NCBI GenBank assembly: GCA_964007475.1
Contig: OZ023273.1
Location: forward strand, 103,538,485-103,602,484
Reading direction: 5' to 3'
Source of the DNA: Hybos culiciformis
Taxonomy: Eukaryota > Arthropoda > Insecta > Diptera > Hybotidae
Length of the DNA stretch: 64,000 bases
The notes under the pieces were generated by a model. It worked only from the letters and a program-made list of their open reading frames with translations, searched no databases and was not told the DNA's origin. The translations under genes were made by a program, and so were the position numbers. This document shows, piece after piece, positions 29,101-37,300 of the stretch. The stretch's first letter is position 1. Each line of letters begins with the position of its first letter.

Positions 29101-32100
29101 GAGTGGGATATTATGTCCCAATAGTTTTTTACAACATTGTTATATTTTTAGAAAATGGTCAGGTCAAAATTGGTGTAGGCTGAAATTCGTTTTCTTTTGG
29201 AAGAGAGTAGTGTCGATGATGGTGCTGATTTTTCTGGCAGTGATTCGGAAAATTTGACAAGTGATGTTTAAGCAAACCCTGAAGAACCTGAGGTACCTGT
29301 TGAACCTGTAAAACCAAACGAACTACGTGAAAACAATCTTACAACACAGGATGTTGAAATTGAACAAAATATCTTAAATTATGATGTAAATGTATGAAAT
29401 TAATAAATAAATATATAAAATATATGAAATTTATAAAATTAAATTTGAATGGTTTTTACCACTTTGATTTATTTTATTCATACACCAAATAAGCCAAAAT
29501 TTATTTTTTAATGTCCACAAAACCCTGTTGGGACTTATTATCGCAGCACATTGTTTGATATCTGGCAACACCACCATTACAAAAATGGGTTTATTTCATA
29601 TTTAAGTGAGTATTATCAGTTTCCCATTGTCAGATTTTGCCTAAAGTCACCAACCCAAAGTCGAAAGGGTTAAGTATGTTCAGAAAATTTTTACAAAAAC
29701 ACATTCGGTTTTAACTTTCCAACCTAAGCATAAAATTAAAGTAATTTTTTTAAATAAAATGCAATTTGCAATTTGGAAATACCAACTAAAGTTAAATAAA
29801 AAATTTTAATAATGAGCTTCCGGAAAAGTTTTTCATACAGTACATTTTACTCCAGATTTTTACTGTTAAATAATCTCGTAAATAACAAACCAAAAAAAAA
29901 CTAAAAAAAGAAAAAATAAAACATTAAGCAATGAATGAACTTAATTCTTTTTTGTGTACATATTATTTACTATAAAAAATTTTTTTTTTTTTTTCGAGAA
30001 AAGAAAGTAAAAGACATATTTCATTGCGGAAAACTTTCTTTCGCCTTCTTTTCTTTTAGAAATGAATGTTTTATTGAAAATTTTAAAAGAAAGGAATTAC
30101 AAAAAAAGTTTCTTAGATAAAATAAATAATTTACTTAAAGAGTGTTAATTTTAATCTGAGATTAGTTTTATAAAAGTTGGTACGGCTTTAAAATAGTGTT
30201 ATTTTAAGACGAAAAAATAATAATAGGAACAAAATTGGATTCAGTATGAAAAAAATATATAGCAAGTACATAAAAATAATTATAAAGAAAATTTTTTAGG
30301 AACATTTAAGTACTTATCGTTCAAATTTATAGCTTTGACGAAGGATTATTAAATTACAGATAATGCTAACAAAGTAATGAAAAATTTGAAGTTCTTACGA
30401 CGAGCTTATAAAAAAATACCTTAAATTTTATTAACTTTGTGAGCTAGTTTACAGTTAGTCTACTAAACGATGGTTTGACTTTAACTTCTCCTTCTCAAAT
30501 AGGTACGAATTCTTTTATTTTCAACATTTTAAGCGCAACATTTTTACTCAAATATTTCAAATATCAAAGTCACACTTAACAATTGTTTCTGTTTTATTCA
30601 AGTTAAGAGTTAGATTTTGTGAACTTAATATTTTAAGTTTCAGTTAAATTCGAAACAATTAAATAAATGTACCAGAATTAATGCTACATCACTAGGTTCT
30701 TATTTCACATCTAAAGGTCTCGCTCTGCCTACTCTCGGATATCCTCTATGTCAGGGGTGCTCAAAGGTTTTGTGTGATGAGCCGCATGTTCGAAAATCGT
30801 AAAATGTAGAGCCGAAAAATTTTCAATGCAAACTTAAATTCAAATTTTATTATTTGGGCTTGTCTGCTCTATGTCATAAGAAATCTTCTATTTCAATAAT
30901 TCAATAATATATATACCTACGCAAAAAGTAAGAAAATGACAAAATGATGACCCGGGAATGTTAGGTTCATAAACTTTAACTTTATTTGTTGTCATTATTA
31001 ATTTCATATTTAGTTTAATCAAATTTAGTTTAATTAAATTTAGATTAAAATTAAATTATTAGATTATAGAATAAACTAGTATGTGTCTGTTCTTTTTTTA
31101 CATGATCTCAAATTTCATAGACCGAACTTTCAAGATTCTTTTTCTTGAATGCGTAAGTATTTATTGAAATAATTTTACTCAAGCAATCATTTTTAATATT
31201 GTTTTTTTTTTAACTTTAATTATATACAGAAAGAAAAATGTAGTTAAAATTAAAAGAATATATCTACTATATATACTCAGTCAATTATTGAAATTCAAAA
31301 GAATATATTTTTTTTCTCTTCATTTTACTCAAAGATGATTGATTATTTTCTTATTACGTTAGTTTTTTGTTTTCTTTTTTTTACTTAACTAAAGAAAAAT
31401 ATAAAAAAGAGTAAATAAAGAAATGTGTAACAGAAAACGTCTTTGGATGGAGCAGCATTAATAATAATATAAAAAAAAAAAACTTAATACGCGAACATGA
31501 AAAAAGGTTTAAATTAAAATTGATCAAGTTTTCAAGTTATATTATTTTTATACCTACATAATGTAGTTAGTTATATATATATACATATATATAAGTGTAG
31601 TATAATAATAAGCTATTTTTTGTTTTTTTTTCATGTTGATCTGGGTAAAAATTCCAAATACCTATTTTATGTTCTCAGAATATAAAGTTAAGCATATACA
31701 GACAACATAGGTATGTAGTTACTTATCTACATATAAATGTTTCTTTAGATACCTTATAACTAAATCTTTTTTTTTTTTTGCTTCAATAAGCGAAAAGATA
31801 AAATAAACAAAACAGAAATAATAATAAAACAATGAAAATAAATAATGCGGTGTGCTATTCAAAAACTGAAACAAAAATGTTTCCACAAATGATTGGGATA
31901 TAGTTTCTGTAATGTTTAATAACTTTTTTTTTTAATTATAAACAGAAGTAACTTCAATATTGATTGGCAAGGGTAATGTATAAAGTGAAATGTGTATGGT
32001 CTTAATTAATTATGAGATACTTTAGACCGAGCTTAGACATATGTACTTATACTTCACTTACCTAAACACTTAAAAATTATACTTAAGTATTTAAGTAGTT

Positions 32101-34397
32101 AAGTACATACATAATAGTAATAAAAATGTTTTACTACAATATTCCTAGTTAGAATATCAAATTTGTATTATAGAAAGAATTTTCTACTACTTATCTCTAT
32201 ATACATTTTATTTATGAGTAACGAAATACTTAAGTACAACTATTAAATTAACTATTAAATTAAGTACAACTAAAAAATTGATAAAAAATTAATTTATTTT
32301 TGTACTTAACACTTTGCAATTCTAAGTTTTCCCATTGTTCGGGAGAAATATTTGAAATAAAAGAATTTTATGAAAGCAGTAAGGTCGACCACTCTTTTAA
32401 TAAAAATAACACAAGAAAAAAAAAACTAGTAAAATAACAATTTAAGTATTCGCAATTTTGTTTTGAATTAAATATTTACTTGATAAATATAAGTATTGGA
32501 CATTTTATATAGTATTTTTAAGCAAAATGTGTGTAAACATTTAAAGAATGACAATAATTCAGTTTTAAAATTCATTCAAAACTTAGAATAAAAATTCGTT
32601 GCAACGATATTTTATATTGTAAATTCTATCAAACAAGTTCTTATTCATGTTAGAACTTCAAGCGTTAAAATGAAATTTAAACAAAACTAAGTAACTATTT
32701 CCATCGTAATCTTGACTGGAAAAATATTTCATAACTTTCTTTGTTGCATTCGAATCGAATTCACCAATGATAGTGCGTTATATAAACCAAATGATTTAAA
32801 AATTACCCAAACATAAGTGCAGCAAATGAATATTATACAATTTTAATTTTTCTAATGTTTTTTAAAATATCAATAGAAATACTTTGAATCTTACAATTAA
32901 GTATATACATTAAGTAAGTATGGGAAAAAAAAATATTTCACCCTCATTTTCTTCGAATCGAAATAATAAAGAATCAACAGAAAATGTATAAAATCCAGTG
33001 AGTGTCAACTTAAGAATTTCCAAGAAAAAATTTCATAAAGGTAGAAATAAAAAATTTTGTGTTTCGCCGAAGATTTACTTATAAATTTTTTTAAGATGAG
33101 AATGATTTCTTAATAATTTTGTTTTTTTTTTCTTCTTCCAATTTCAACAACTTTTGTTAAGAAAAAAAAATACGTGCTTTTCCTATGAGTGTTGTGTTGG
33201 GTACAAGAAAAAAAAAACAGATGGAATATAATTTCTTTTAAACATAGAAACAAGGAAAAAAAATGTTACGCTGCTGTCATAAGAAAACCATTGTCTTTTA
33301 TCAACAATTTTTTTTTTTCTTTCTTGTTTTGGTGTTCATACGATCTGAGATTTTTTTATGTTAAAAAATATACTTATTGCGTTTTTGTATATTTTTATAT
33401 TATTAGTAACTGAAATTTTTAACTATAAAGTATCAACTCTGAACAAAATGAAAATAATAAATTTATTTTTAGTTAAATAGGTAGTAAGTACTTACCAATT
33501 GCCACCTCGAATTGAACTTCCAGCCAACTAGCAAACAGGAAACATAAAAAATTTGACATTTCCAATGTAATACATGATGATTTGATGGCATTAAAAATCC
33601 AGTCGCAAGTGTAGCACTTAAGAATATCACAGAAATCAGTAAACAAGATGATGTTAAAGTATATTTTAAATTTTGTTGCCGGATATCAGGATAAACTGTC
33701 ACCGTTTCGGGGAAGCTACTTGAAAAATGCTCCGCACATACAAACGTATTAATTATACGTTCAATTTTCATTTCGTCACCGCCATTTGACAATGAATGTT
33801 CTAAGGAGCAATACTGTTCTGCTGTAAATTGCCTACCCGAGTCAAGTGTTAAATTTCCGTTCCTTTGTCTAAATATTCAGGCCGGAAAATACCCGCTATC
33901 GCATAATCTGAAACTGGACATTCGGGAAATCCAAAAGCAACATCAAATGTTGATGAATTCAGTATTGATTGTTGAATACTATTTTTCAGTGGATCGTGGC
34001 GAACACAAGTTCGATTATTAACTTCATAGGCATTCGTTTTTTGGCAACATTTTCTCACCTTAGTGAGTCGACGTGGCGCGACCAGTGAGTCAATGGTATT
34101 AATTTGAGGAAAACATACTAATGCTACATCTTTATCAAGCTTTTTCATTCAAATACAATGATCCATTTCAGAAAATTATTATGTTATTAGAGCCGGTGAA
34201 TAATTCTCTTTGCTTGCATGTTTGTAGAAATGTGTTTTCATGAACTTTAAAGGATCGTGGTGCCTCTTCCCGAGGTTCGAAAAATTTCTTTCCTCGAGTC
34301 ATGAAAACCGAGGGCACCATTTGCAGCGAGCTTCCAACTACACATTTCTGATTTCGATCTAAATACGCACCAAGGCCACAGCATTTATTTATGTGAA
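1996..34397 (-). CDS. mthl1: Methuselah-like G-protein coupled receptor (mthl1-like), multi-exon gene over about 32 kb
   Basis: Cell-surface seven-transmembrane receptor of the insect methuselah family, whose members signal through G proteins and have a cysteine-rich ectodomain. Exons seen, 5' to 3' on the minus strand: 34397-33496 (ectodomain, TM1, part of TM2), 20803-20736 (TM3), 4243-4062 (TM4 and second extracellular loop), 2712-2574 (TM5), 2421-2250 (TM6-7), 2143-1996 (tail). Introns start GT and end AG, and codon phases agree from TM3 to the tail (2, 1, 2, 0). Family marks: KCC motifs in the ectodomain, [15 protein letters not shown] in TM3, [11 protein letters not shown] before TM5, [16 protein letters not shown] in TM7. 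Not found: the exon(s) encoding the signal peptide, and an exon linking TM2 to TM3. Odd: an in-frame TGA and three frame changes, all listed by exon. mthl1 is recalled as the best match; another mthl paralogue is possible. Confidence 0.72.
2250..2421 (-). CDS. mthl1: mthl1-like exon: TM6 and TM7
   Basis: 57 complete codons after one shared base; acceptor CAG at 2424-2422, donor GTGAGT from 2249. It encodes [19 protein letters not shown] (TM6), a VGGPD loop and [16 protein letters not shown] (TM7), the typical end of the methuselah 7-TM domain. Frame intact. Confidence 0.85.
2574..2712 (-). CDS. mthl1: mthl1-like exon: TM5 and third intracellular loop
   Basis: Acceptor CAG at 2715-2713; donor GT at 2573-2572. 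It joins the TM4 exon in phase 1 and the TM6-7 exon in phase 2. It encodes [18 protein letters not shown] and [15 protein letters not shown], the methuselah-family TM5 pattern, followed by the loop [12 protein letters not shown]. No breaks. Confidence 0.85.
2815..4033. mobile_element. Non-autonomous DNA element with internal GGGGAATGACA repeats
   Basis: Terminal inverted repeats begin GGGTAATTTTCTCTAAAC (18 of 18 at both ends) and are flanked by a 4-bp direct repeat ATAA (2811-2814 and 4034-4037). The inside holds about a dozen copies of a CAGGGGAATGACA-type word on both strands (2990-3030, 3170-3310, 3450-3460, 3640-3660, 3838-3852) and no credible gene. It sits in the intron between the TM4 and TM5 exons. 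Superfamily unknown: a 4-bp TSD fits few families (Sola is one). Confidence 0.65.
4062..4243 (-). CDS. mthl1: mthl1-like exon: TM4 and second extracellular loop
   Basis: Acceptor CAG at 4246-4244; donor GT at 4061-4060. Joined to the TM3 exon it gives [14 protein letters not shown]. It encodes [19 protein letters not shown] (TM4) and the loop ending [12 protein letters not shown] with the conserved extracellular cysteine. Frame intact; TTTTTTTTC tract before the acceptor. Confidence 0.87.
4331..4714. mobile_element. PIF/Harbinger-like foldback MITE
   Basis: Imperfect inverted ends, GGTTGATTCACACA at the left and AGTCAATTCACACA (read inward) at the right, then both continue into ATCAGTCAC. 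TAA flanks both sides (4328-4330, 4715-4717), the 3-bp TSD usual for PIF/Harbinger. The inside repeats CGTCACCG/CGGTGACG words. No gene. Confidence 0.5.
4718..9171. other. Long intron DNA without recognisable genes
   Basis: AT-rich intronic sequence of the receptor gene with homopolymer runs and a few microsatellite-like stretches. No coding frame with family resemblance, no TSD-bounded element and no RNA gene were recognised. A less AT-rich patch at 8826-8875 stands out only by composition. Confidence 0.5.
9172..10815. repeat. Tandem array of a ~530-bp hairpin-bearing unit, part one
   Basis: Two close copies (about 9172-9701 and 9702-10231) and a diverged third that starts near 10232 and continues past an inserted hAT element to about 12140. 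Each copy has several ATTTAGATGCATC-type words near its start, an A-rich middle and a long hairpin near its end. In the third copy a subrepeat of about 62 bp (AACGTGGAACATTTCCC... to AAAGAATGATT) is amplified about four times at 10490-10700, and a palindrome of TTTACATTTCCCT words lies at 10305-10368. Confidence 0.7.
9545..9646. repeat. Long hairpin in array unit 1
   Basis: Arms ACACAAAAATACATTGACAC and its complement, then ATATCACTCGA and TCGTGATAT around the loop CCTTCGG. The copy at 10079-10166 lacks the loop and reads TCACTCGTGA at its centre; the copy at 11990-12090 keeps it. Confidence 0.75.
10816..11974. mobile_element. hAT-type non-autonomous transposon (1159 bp)
   Basis: Perfect 16-bp terminal inverted repeats CAGCGGCGGACTGGCA and a perfect 8-bp TSD TATACAAC (10808-10815, 11975-11982). 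The two sister copies of the surrounding array unit (near 9530 and 10065) read TTATACAACTCGTT without interruption, giving the empty site. A 137-codon open frame inside (11544-11131, minus) is lysine-rich with no transposase motif and I do not call it a gene. The stretch 11640-11740 resembles diverged repeat DNA ending in ACAGACAGAC. Confidence 0.88.
11975..12140. repeat. Tandem array, remainder of the third unit
   Basis: Continuation of the third array copy beyond the hAT insertion; it holds the hairpin at 11990-12090 with the CCTTCGG loop. Confidence 0.65.
12141..14774. other. Intron DNA; one hydrophobic open frame of doubtful meaning
   Basis: AT-rich. On the minus strand 13706-13413 (open further upstream without a start) encodes about 97 residues with two hydrophobic segments, [18 protein letters not shown] and [14 protein letters not shown]. 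It could be a relic of a chemoreceptor or other membrane protein, but no family motif is clear and AT-rich DNA favours such frames. Nothing else is recognised. Confidence 0.3.
14783..15333. mobile_element. hAT-type MITE (551 bp)
   Basis: Inverted ends CAATGGTTCCCAACC / CAGAGATTCCCAACC (two mismatches) with a perfect 8-bp TSD TCTTAAGA (14775-14782, 15334-15341). The right end continues as GGGGTCCATGGACCCC, a palindrome often seen in hAT ends of animals. The minus-strand open frame 15175-14927 has no recognised domain. Confidence 0.85.
15478..15600. mobile_element. Half copy of the CACACGAAGCAGTCAT foldback MITE
   Basis: Matches the left arm of the complete copy at 16727-16971 (GAAGCAGTCATAGAACTGC, then ATGAAATAACAGTGGCTAC) and stops near the loop. 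Confidence 0.65.
15603..15655. repeat. SINE-tail-like module CCCTCTACC...GAAGTATAAACTTC
   Basis: A short module also present at 16370-16420, 20552-20608 and 59490-59540; at 16.3 and 59.4 kb it lies near a tRNA-like segment. It contains the palindrome GAAGTATAAACTTC. Confidence 0.6.
15661..16150. repeat. Five tandem copies of a ~110-bp unit (CGTATATTTTGCTCCGG...)
   Basis: Units start near 15661, 15769, 15881, 15990 and 16097; the fifth is truncated. Each unit reads GCTCCGGCACGACCTAACCG, then TAGCTCCCCACCCAAAA, then TTCACCGGAGCTACC and a long A run. GCTCCGG and CCGGAGC are inverted repeats within the unit. Single or double copies also lie at 16979-17030, 18476-18563, 20081-20262 and 41187-41275. 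Confidence 0.85.
16196..16260 (-). repeat. tRNA-derived SINE head
   Basis: On the minus strand it has a pol III A box (TGGCTTAGTGG), an anticodon-arm-like stem and a B box (GGTTCGATTCC). It is not a closed tRNA: the acceptor arm does not pair. A SINE-tail module follows at 16370-16420. Confidence 0.7.
16727..16971. mobile_element. Foldback MITE with ~100-bp inverted arms
   Basis: Left arm starts ACACACGAAGCAGTCAT and passes through ATGAAATAACAATGGCTAC; the right arm is its inverse and ends CAGTTTCGTGTGT. The loop is TGGACTGATGTACTG plus AT-rich DNA. Related copies at 39048-39240 and 15478-15600. TSD not certain because both flanks are A/T runs. Confidence 0.75.
17031..17254. repeat. 12-bp minisatellite, array 1 (unit CCTCACTTCCGC)
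   Basis: About 18 copies of a 12-bp unit. Because 12 is a multiple of 3, several frames stay open and encode repeats such as GSEG or VRAE on one strand and PSLP or FRPH on the other; these are not genes. The array begins immediately after GGTCAGGTAAT of a 110-bp-family unit (16979-17030). Confidence 0.95.
17253..17485. repeat. Dispersed 233-bp repeat, copy 1
   Basis: Nearly identical to 22633-22864, from AAACAATATTGATG to GGTAAATGAATTCTA. The two copies differ by an A-run length and a few bases. It contains GTACGCGTGCACAC. No gene or TSD is recognised, so the family is unknown. Confidence 0.9.
17486..17943. other. AT-rich spacer between minisatellite arrays
   Basis: It contains a short inverted repeat (TTACGTCGATTATCGA / TCGATAATCAACGTAA, about 17511-17552), several AAAAAGTTGTAAAT words and T-rich DNA. 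No gene is seen. Confidence 0.5.
17944..18003 (-). repeat. tRNA-like segment, second family
   Basis: Minus strand: TGGTCAAGATGTTGGATTGC (A-box side) and GAGGTTCGAACCCC (B box). Differs from the SINE head at 16196-16260. The 12-bp array begins directly beside it, so the segment may have been the array's starting neighbour. Not a foldable tRNA gene as far as I can see. Confidence 0.5.
18001..18475. repeat. 12-bp minisatellite, array 2 (unit CCTCACTTCCGC)
   Basis: About 36-40 copies, more diverged than array 1, especially at the right (CCTTACTTCCGTCC, CTCCCGTCCGCC). The array ends just before TGGACAGGTAATCTTTATTT, which is the second half of a 110-bp-family unit. Long open frames across it are repeat artefacts. 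Confidence 0.95.
18918..19318. mobile_element. Nested PIF/Harbinger-like MITE (401 bp)
   Basis: Inverted ends GGCTTAGTATGCTGACAAAA / GGCTTAGTACGCTGTCAAAA and TSD TAA (18915-18917, 19319-19321). Internal GTAGTACGCTG words repeat. No gene. Confidence 0.75.
19443..20031. mobile_element. Nested hAT-type MITE (589 bp)
   Basis: Inverted ends CAGAGAAATGC / CAGAGAACTGC with a perfect 8-bp TSD TTTTATAC (19435-19442, 20032-20039). No gene. Part of the right side (near 19970-20020) resembles the GCGTAATAC...ATTTCAATACAG part of the array at 9.4-10.4 kb. Confidence 0.78.
20084..20262. repeat. Two more 110-bp-family units
   Basis: From CCGTAGCTCCATGCCC to GACCTACCTATTTTG; the first is the right half of the unit split by the element at 18567-20080. 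Confidence 0.8.
20273..20478. repeat. Tandem duplication, ~102-bp period
   Basis: Two copies of AATTTGTAAACGAA ... TCGCGCCAAATTATTTTG, starting near 20278 and 20379, with few differences. Confidence 0.75.
20736..20803 (-). CDS. mthl1: mthl1-like exon: TM3
   Basis: 68 bases; acceptor TTTTCAG at 20810-20804, donor GTGAGT from 20735. It encodes [20 protein letters not shown] plus TFR, the most diagnostic stretch of the methuselah 7-TM domain, and joins the TM4 exon in phase 2. Intact. Confidence 0.9.
21546..22116. mobile_element. PIF/Harbinger-like MITE with ~50-bp inverted ends (571 bp)
   Basis: Ends TGCTAGAGATAGAGTCGACG (identical at both sides) continuing through TAATTCACGCGCGT into a CGTAAAAAA run; TSD TTA (21543-21545, 22117-22119). 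Inside, ACGCGCGTAA words repeat on both strands near the left end and a direct duplication GTGTTGTTTATTTTGTTGT lies at about 21729-21785. No gene. Confidence 0.82.
22120..22632. other. Intron DNA, nothing recognised
   Basis: AT-rich sequence with long A and T runs; no gene or bounded element was seen. Confidence 0.5.
22633..22864. repeat. Dispersed 233-bp repeat, copy 2
   Basis: Second copy of 17253-17485 in the same orientation. Confidence 0.9.
23201..24076. mobile_element. Foldback MULE-type non-autonomous element (876 bp)
   Basis: Left end GGGGGTTGGACATTTGTCCG, right end read inward GGCGCCGTGACATTTGTCCG; 9-bp TSD TAAGTCGAC / TACGTCGAC (23192-23200, 24077-24085, one mismatch). Almost the whole element is made of palindromic units of the form GCGGACAAATGA + CATTTTGCAAAATGA + CATTTGTCCGC, in both orientations. 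The centre (23510-23640) holds a different insert with two copies of a 31-bp word. No gene. The ends and TSD length match the large element at 41711-57284. Confidence 0.82.
23566..23627. repeat. 31-bp direct duplication with internal palindrome
   Basis: CAGATTACTGAGTGGTTCAC followed by GTAATCTG occurs twice in a row; CAGATTAC and GTAATCTG are inverted repeats, so each copy can form a hairpin. Confidence 0.8.
24086..25872. other. Intron DNA, nothing recognised
   Basis: AT-rich with homopolymers; searched by eye for the missing receptor exon, not found. Confidence 0.5.
25873..26007. repeat. GC-rich hairpin or very short foldback element
   Basis: Inverted arms TTAGGATGTGTATTATGGCA and TTAGGAAGTGTATTATGTCA (read inward) enclose about 90 bp that is far more GC-rich than its surroundings and contains GACCGGCC and CCGGCCGG. 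No clear TSD. It could be a foldback MITE, a structured RNA or a conserved intronic element. The frames through it do not look like known proteins. Confidence 0.6.
26008..28666. other. Intron DNA, nothing recognised
   Basis: AT-rich; no gene, RNA or bounded element was recognised. Confidence 0.5.
28671..29669. mobile_element. piggyBac-like element with internal deletion (999 bp)
   Basis: Inverted ends CCCTTTCGAC at both sides, directly flanked by TTAA (28667-28670, 29670-29673), the piggyBac target. At 29026-29140 a word GGGATTATTTGTCCCAACRG occurs in about three direct copies. A broken plus-strand reading frame near 29180-29395 encodes an acidic stretch ([20 protein letters not shown]) like the N-terminus of piggyBac transposases; the catalytic part is gone. 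Confidence 0.82.
29178..29395 (+). pseudogene. Remnant of piggyBac transposase N-terminus
   Basis: Seen in two pieces separated by a TAA at 29268-29270: an acidic serine-rich segment and then a proline/glutamate-rich segment ([14 protein letters not shown]). Acidic N-termini are usual in this transposase family. No DDD catalytic domain follows. Inference from position inside a TTAA-flanked element. Confidence 0.45.
29674..30751. other. Intron DNA, nothing recognised
   Basis: AT-rich; no gene or bounded element seen. Confidence 0.5.
30752..30830. mobile_element. Orphan hAT-like end
   Basis: CAGGGGTGCTCAAAGG followed by GAGCCGCATGTTCG looks like one end of a common animal hAT family; no partner end was found within the next few kb, so it is probably a deleted relic. 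Confidence 0.4.
30831..33493. other. Intron DNA, nothing recognised
   Basis: AT-rich; the exon expected between TM2 and TM3 should lie between here and 20.8 kb, but no convincing candidate was found by eye. Confidence 0.5.
33496..34397 (-). CDS. mthl1: mthl1-like ectodomain, TM1 and TM2 exon, with three breaks
   Basis: Acceptor CTACAG just above 34397; donor GTAAGT from 33495. Seen in order: [16 protein letters not shown], a [11 protein letters not shown] segment, then [29 protein letters not shown] with YCSLEH, then TM1 ([18 protein letters not shown]) and [12 protein letters not shown] (TM2 start). KCC and NGxL modules are typical of methuselah ectodomains, which bind ligands outside the cell. 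Breaks: in-frame TGA at 34170-34168; change of frame in an A/T run near 34141-34150; change of frame between 33849 and 33880, also next to short A runs. The second half of TM2 reads unusually polar (WKFNSRWQL). Errors in runs are the simplest explanation for two of them, a decaying receptor the alternative. Confidence 0.75.
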
Positions 34398-34399
34398 CT

Positions 34400-37300
34400 G
34401 TAGGTGGGCGTATAGCATTCACAGAATAAAATAATTAAAAACTTGTTATTAAAAAATATTTAAGATTTTTTTCATGAGATTCGCACATTTTTTTTTTTTT
34501 GATTTCGTTATTCTTTTTCTTAACTCTTTGAAAGAAAAAAGACGTTTTAGAGTAAAAAAAAATTATAATAACCAAATAAATTTAATTTTTTATTCCGCCA
34601 TAAAAAAAAAATTATTTTAATAATTTTTTTTTTTTTTGTGATTCTTCTTCCAATATTTTTTATTTCCACTTTTTCATAATTTCTATTTTATTAATTTTTA
34701 ATTTATTTTTTTTCAATTAAATTGAATTTAAATTTAAAAACCCGCCAGATGTATGTAATTGTTTTTTTTTTTGTTTACATTTCACTGGTGGTATATTTCT
34801 TCTTTTTTTTTTCTTTTTTTACAATAATTTTCTGCAAAAATTCCAAAGATTTATTATTATTAGGTATATGTATGTAGGTGGAATTTTATTAATTTAAATA
34901 ATTATTTATCTTTTTTGAAATAATTTTTGTTTTAAATAAACTTTATCATTTAATTTTTTTTTTCCATTTCATATTAGTTTCATATTTGACAGTAAATTTA
35001 ACTGTGTTTACAATTTTATATCTGTAAATAATTTTTAATCATCATTTTCAATGTAATTTAGCAGGTGTTTTTTATTATTTAAAAAAAATTAATAAAAAAA
35101 ATTAAACTGCAGCACTACTGGTCGTTGGTATGATAATAATGGTAATCCAAATTCTGAAAACGCAAAAATACGAAAAAAGTAGCCGAACCGGATTTTTATA
35201 ACGAATGTTAATTTTTATTGACTTTTTTCATATATAATGTTTTTTTTTTGCGACAATTAAATTAATCAATTCATTGAACAAAAAATAGTTCTATTTTCAT
35301 AGAATTTTTAAATAAAAAAATATATATAAAATAATGTTGTTTAATTTAAAAATTTAATTAAAAAAAGAAAATTAGGTACTTCGTATTTGTTTTTTTTTCC
35401 TCTAAATAAAAATAAAATAAGCAAATTTGAAAATAAAATTATTAATCCATTCAACGGGGTTCAAAATGCAACTAAAATTGTTGTTGAAAATTAATGAAAT
35501 GAAATATATATTTTTTTTAAATTTTTTACTGTTGTCTGTTTTTGCTCAGTGTGATTGTTAATAGCTGAATTTGAAAATAAAAATGTATGTAAAAAAAAAT
35601 AATCCTGTTATGGGAAATTTCTGTAAAGTTGCCAAACCGGTTTCTAATATAGATACATGTATATATTATCTTCTGTTGTGTGTTCTGCTTGTGTATTTTT
35701 TGTTTATTATTATGTTTTTATGTTTTGTATTTATGCTGCTTGAGTTAAGATAAGATATACAAAAACAAAAATCAAATTTATATCATGCAATATATACAAT
35801 GAATCATATTCATAGTAGTTTTGCTTTTGTTGATAATCCAATTTAAGAAAGTTGCCTTGTTAGTGTTGCAGAATAGTATGAGTACAGTTAAGTACATAAG
35901 AATCTTAATTTAAATTTTTGGTTTGTTCTTTTGTAGTTCTCTGCAGTTTGTTGCTGAAAGTTTTCTCAACTATTGAAAAAAGTTAAAGGCACTTTTCTTA
36001 AAAAAAATTTCAACCTGACCAGAAAAATATTTTTTAAATTAGATTTCTATATGGAGCTACGAACTCAGGTGATACGATATACAGACAAATATATACATAA
36101 ATGATACTGGTACATGATACATATAATATAACAGATAACTAGAACTCGCATAATTATGTAGGTTTTGCACTTATATATAAAAAGTATTTGTACGAATCAT
36201 ATTAATAAAAATATATGTAATATGTACATACATATAGATAGTATGTTTATGACGAATGTAAATCTGTAATTCTAGTTTAATTTTAATAGCTGTCCAAGTT
36301 GAATATTTGAAAGGCAAAAGAGGAGAAACACATTTTATTTCCATCTTTCAAATTTATATTTTAGAGATTTCGGTTTAAATTTTTAAAATAAATTTATTTA
36401 CTTTATACAGGTTGGAATTGGATTTATCTACATTTTATCAAAATTAAGAGTTTTACTTATAAGGTTGTAAGCAAACCTGGGTTTATGAGTCGCTAGCGAA
36501 AATCAGATACCCTTAACTGTTAACAAAATTAAAGGTGCATACATTATGCCATTTATGTACAAACATTATACATACCACACAGATAAATGTATACCATGTA
36601 CAATTTGATACTTGAAAGCAGAATAAAATTTGAACTAAAGCCAATCCAACAAAAAATAATAATAAATTTTAAATGTTTACATGAAATTATTTTATAACTT
36701 TACTTAAGTATAAAGAAAATTCAATTTAATTTAAAAAGAAAATAATAAGGAAAAAACATTGGAATAATAAATAATAAAATTAATTTTTTTGGCAAAAGTT
36801 TTCATTTCTAACTAAGTATAAATTTTCTGTTTTTATTCTAAATAATAAAAACTTACAGTAATAAACATCAAAAGCAGATGTTTGTGGATTCGCAAAACAA
36901 TTTGTAAGATAATTTTCTTTTTCAAAAATGTATATAATGCTTCTATTTTATTTATTATAATAGGTATCTTTTAATATTGATTTTAATATTCATTTAATTA
37001 TATGAATTTAAGTTTCCGGCAGTTTCCGGTTATTTGAATTTTTATTAAATTAAATTTTTATTGTTTTGATGACTTTATTTGCTTCAAGCAATTCATAGCA
37101 GGACTATAATACTAACATACATAGAATACAACAGGCTGGAATTACAATAATATTTCATTTACCAAAATATGAAAAGTTTTCCGTTCTATGTGCTATAAAA
37201 ATTCAATAAAATTTGAATGGAAATTTATTATTAAAATTATACATTGCTGTAAAAATAAGTCCATTTAATAATAAGTGTGGGCCACAGTATTGATTCGCAT

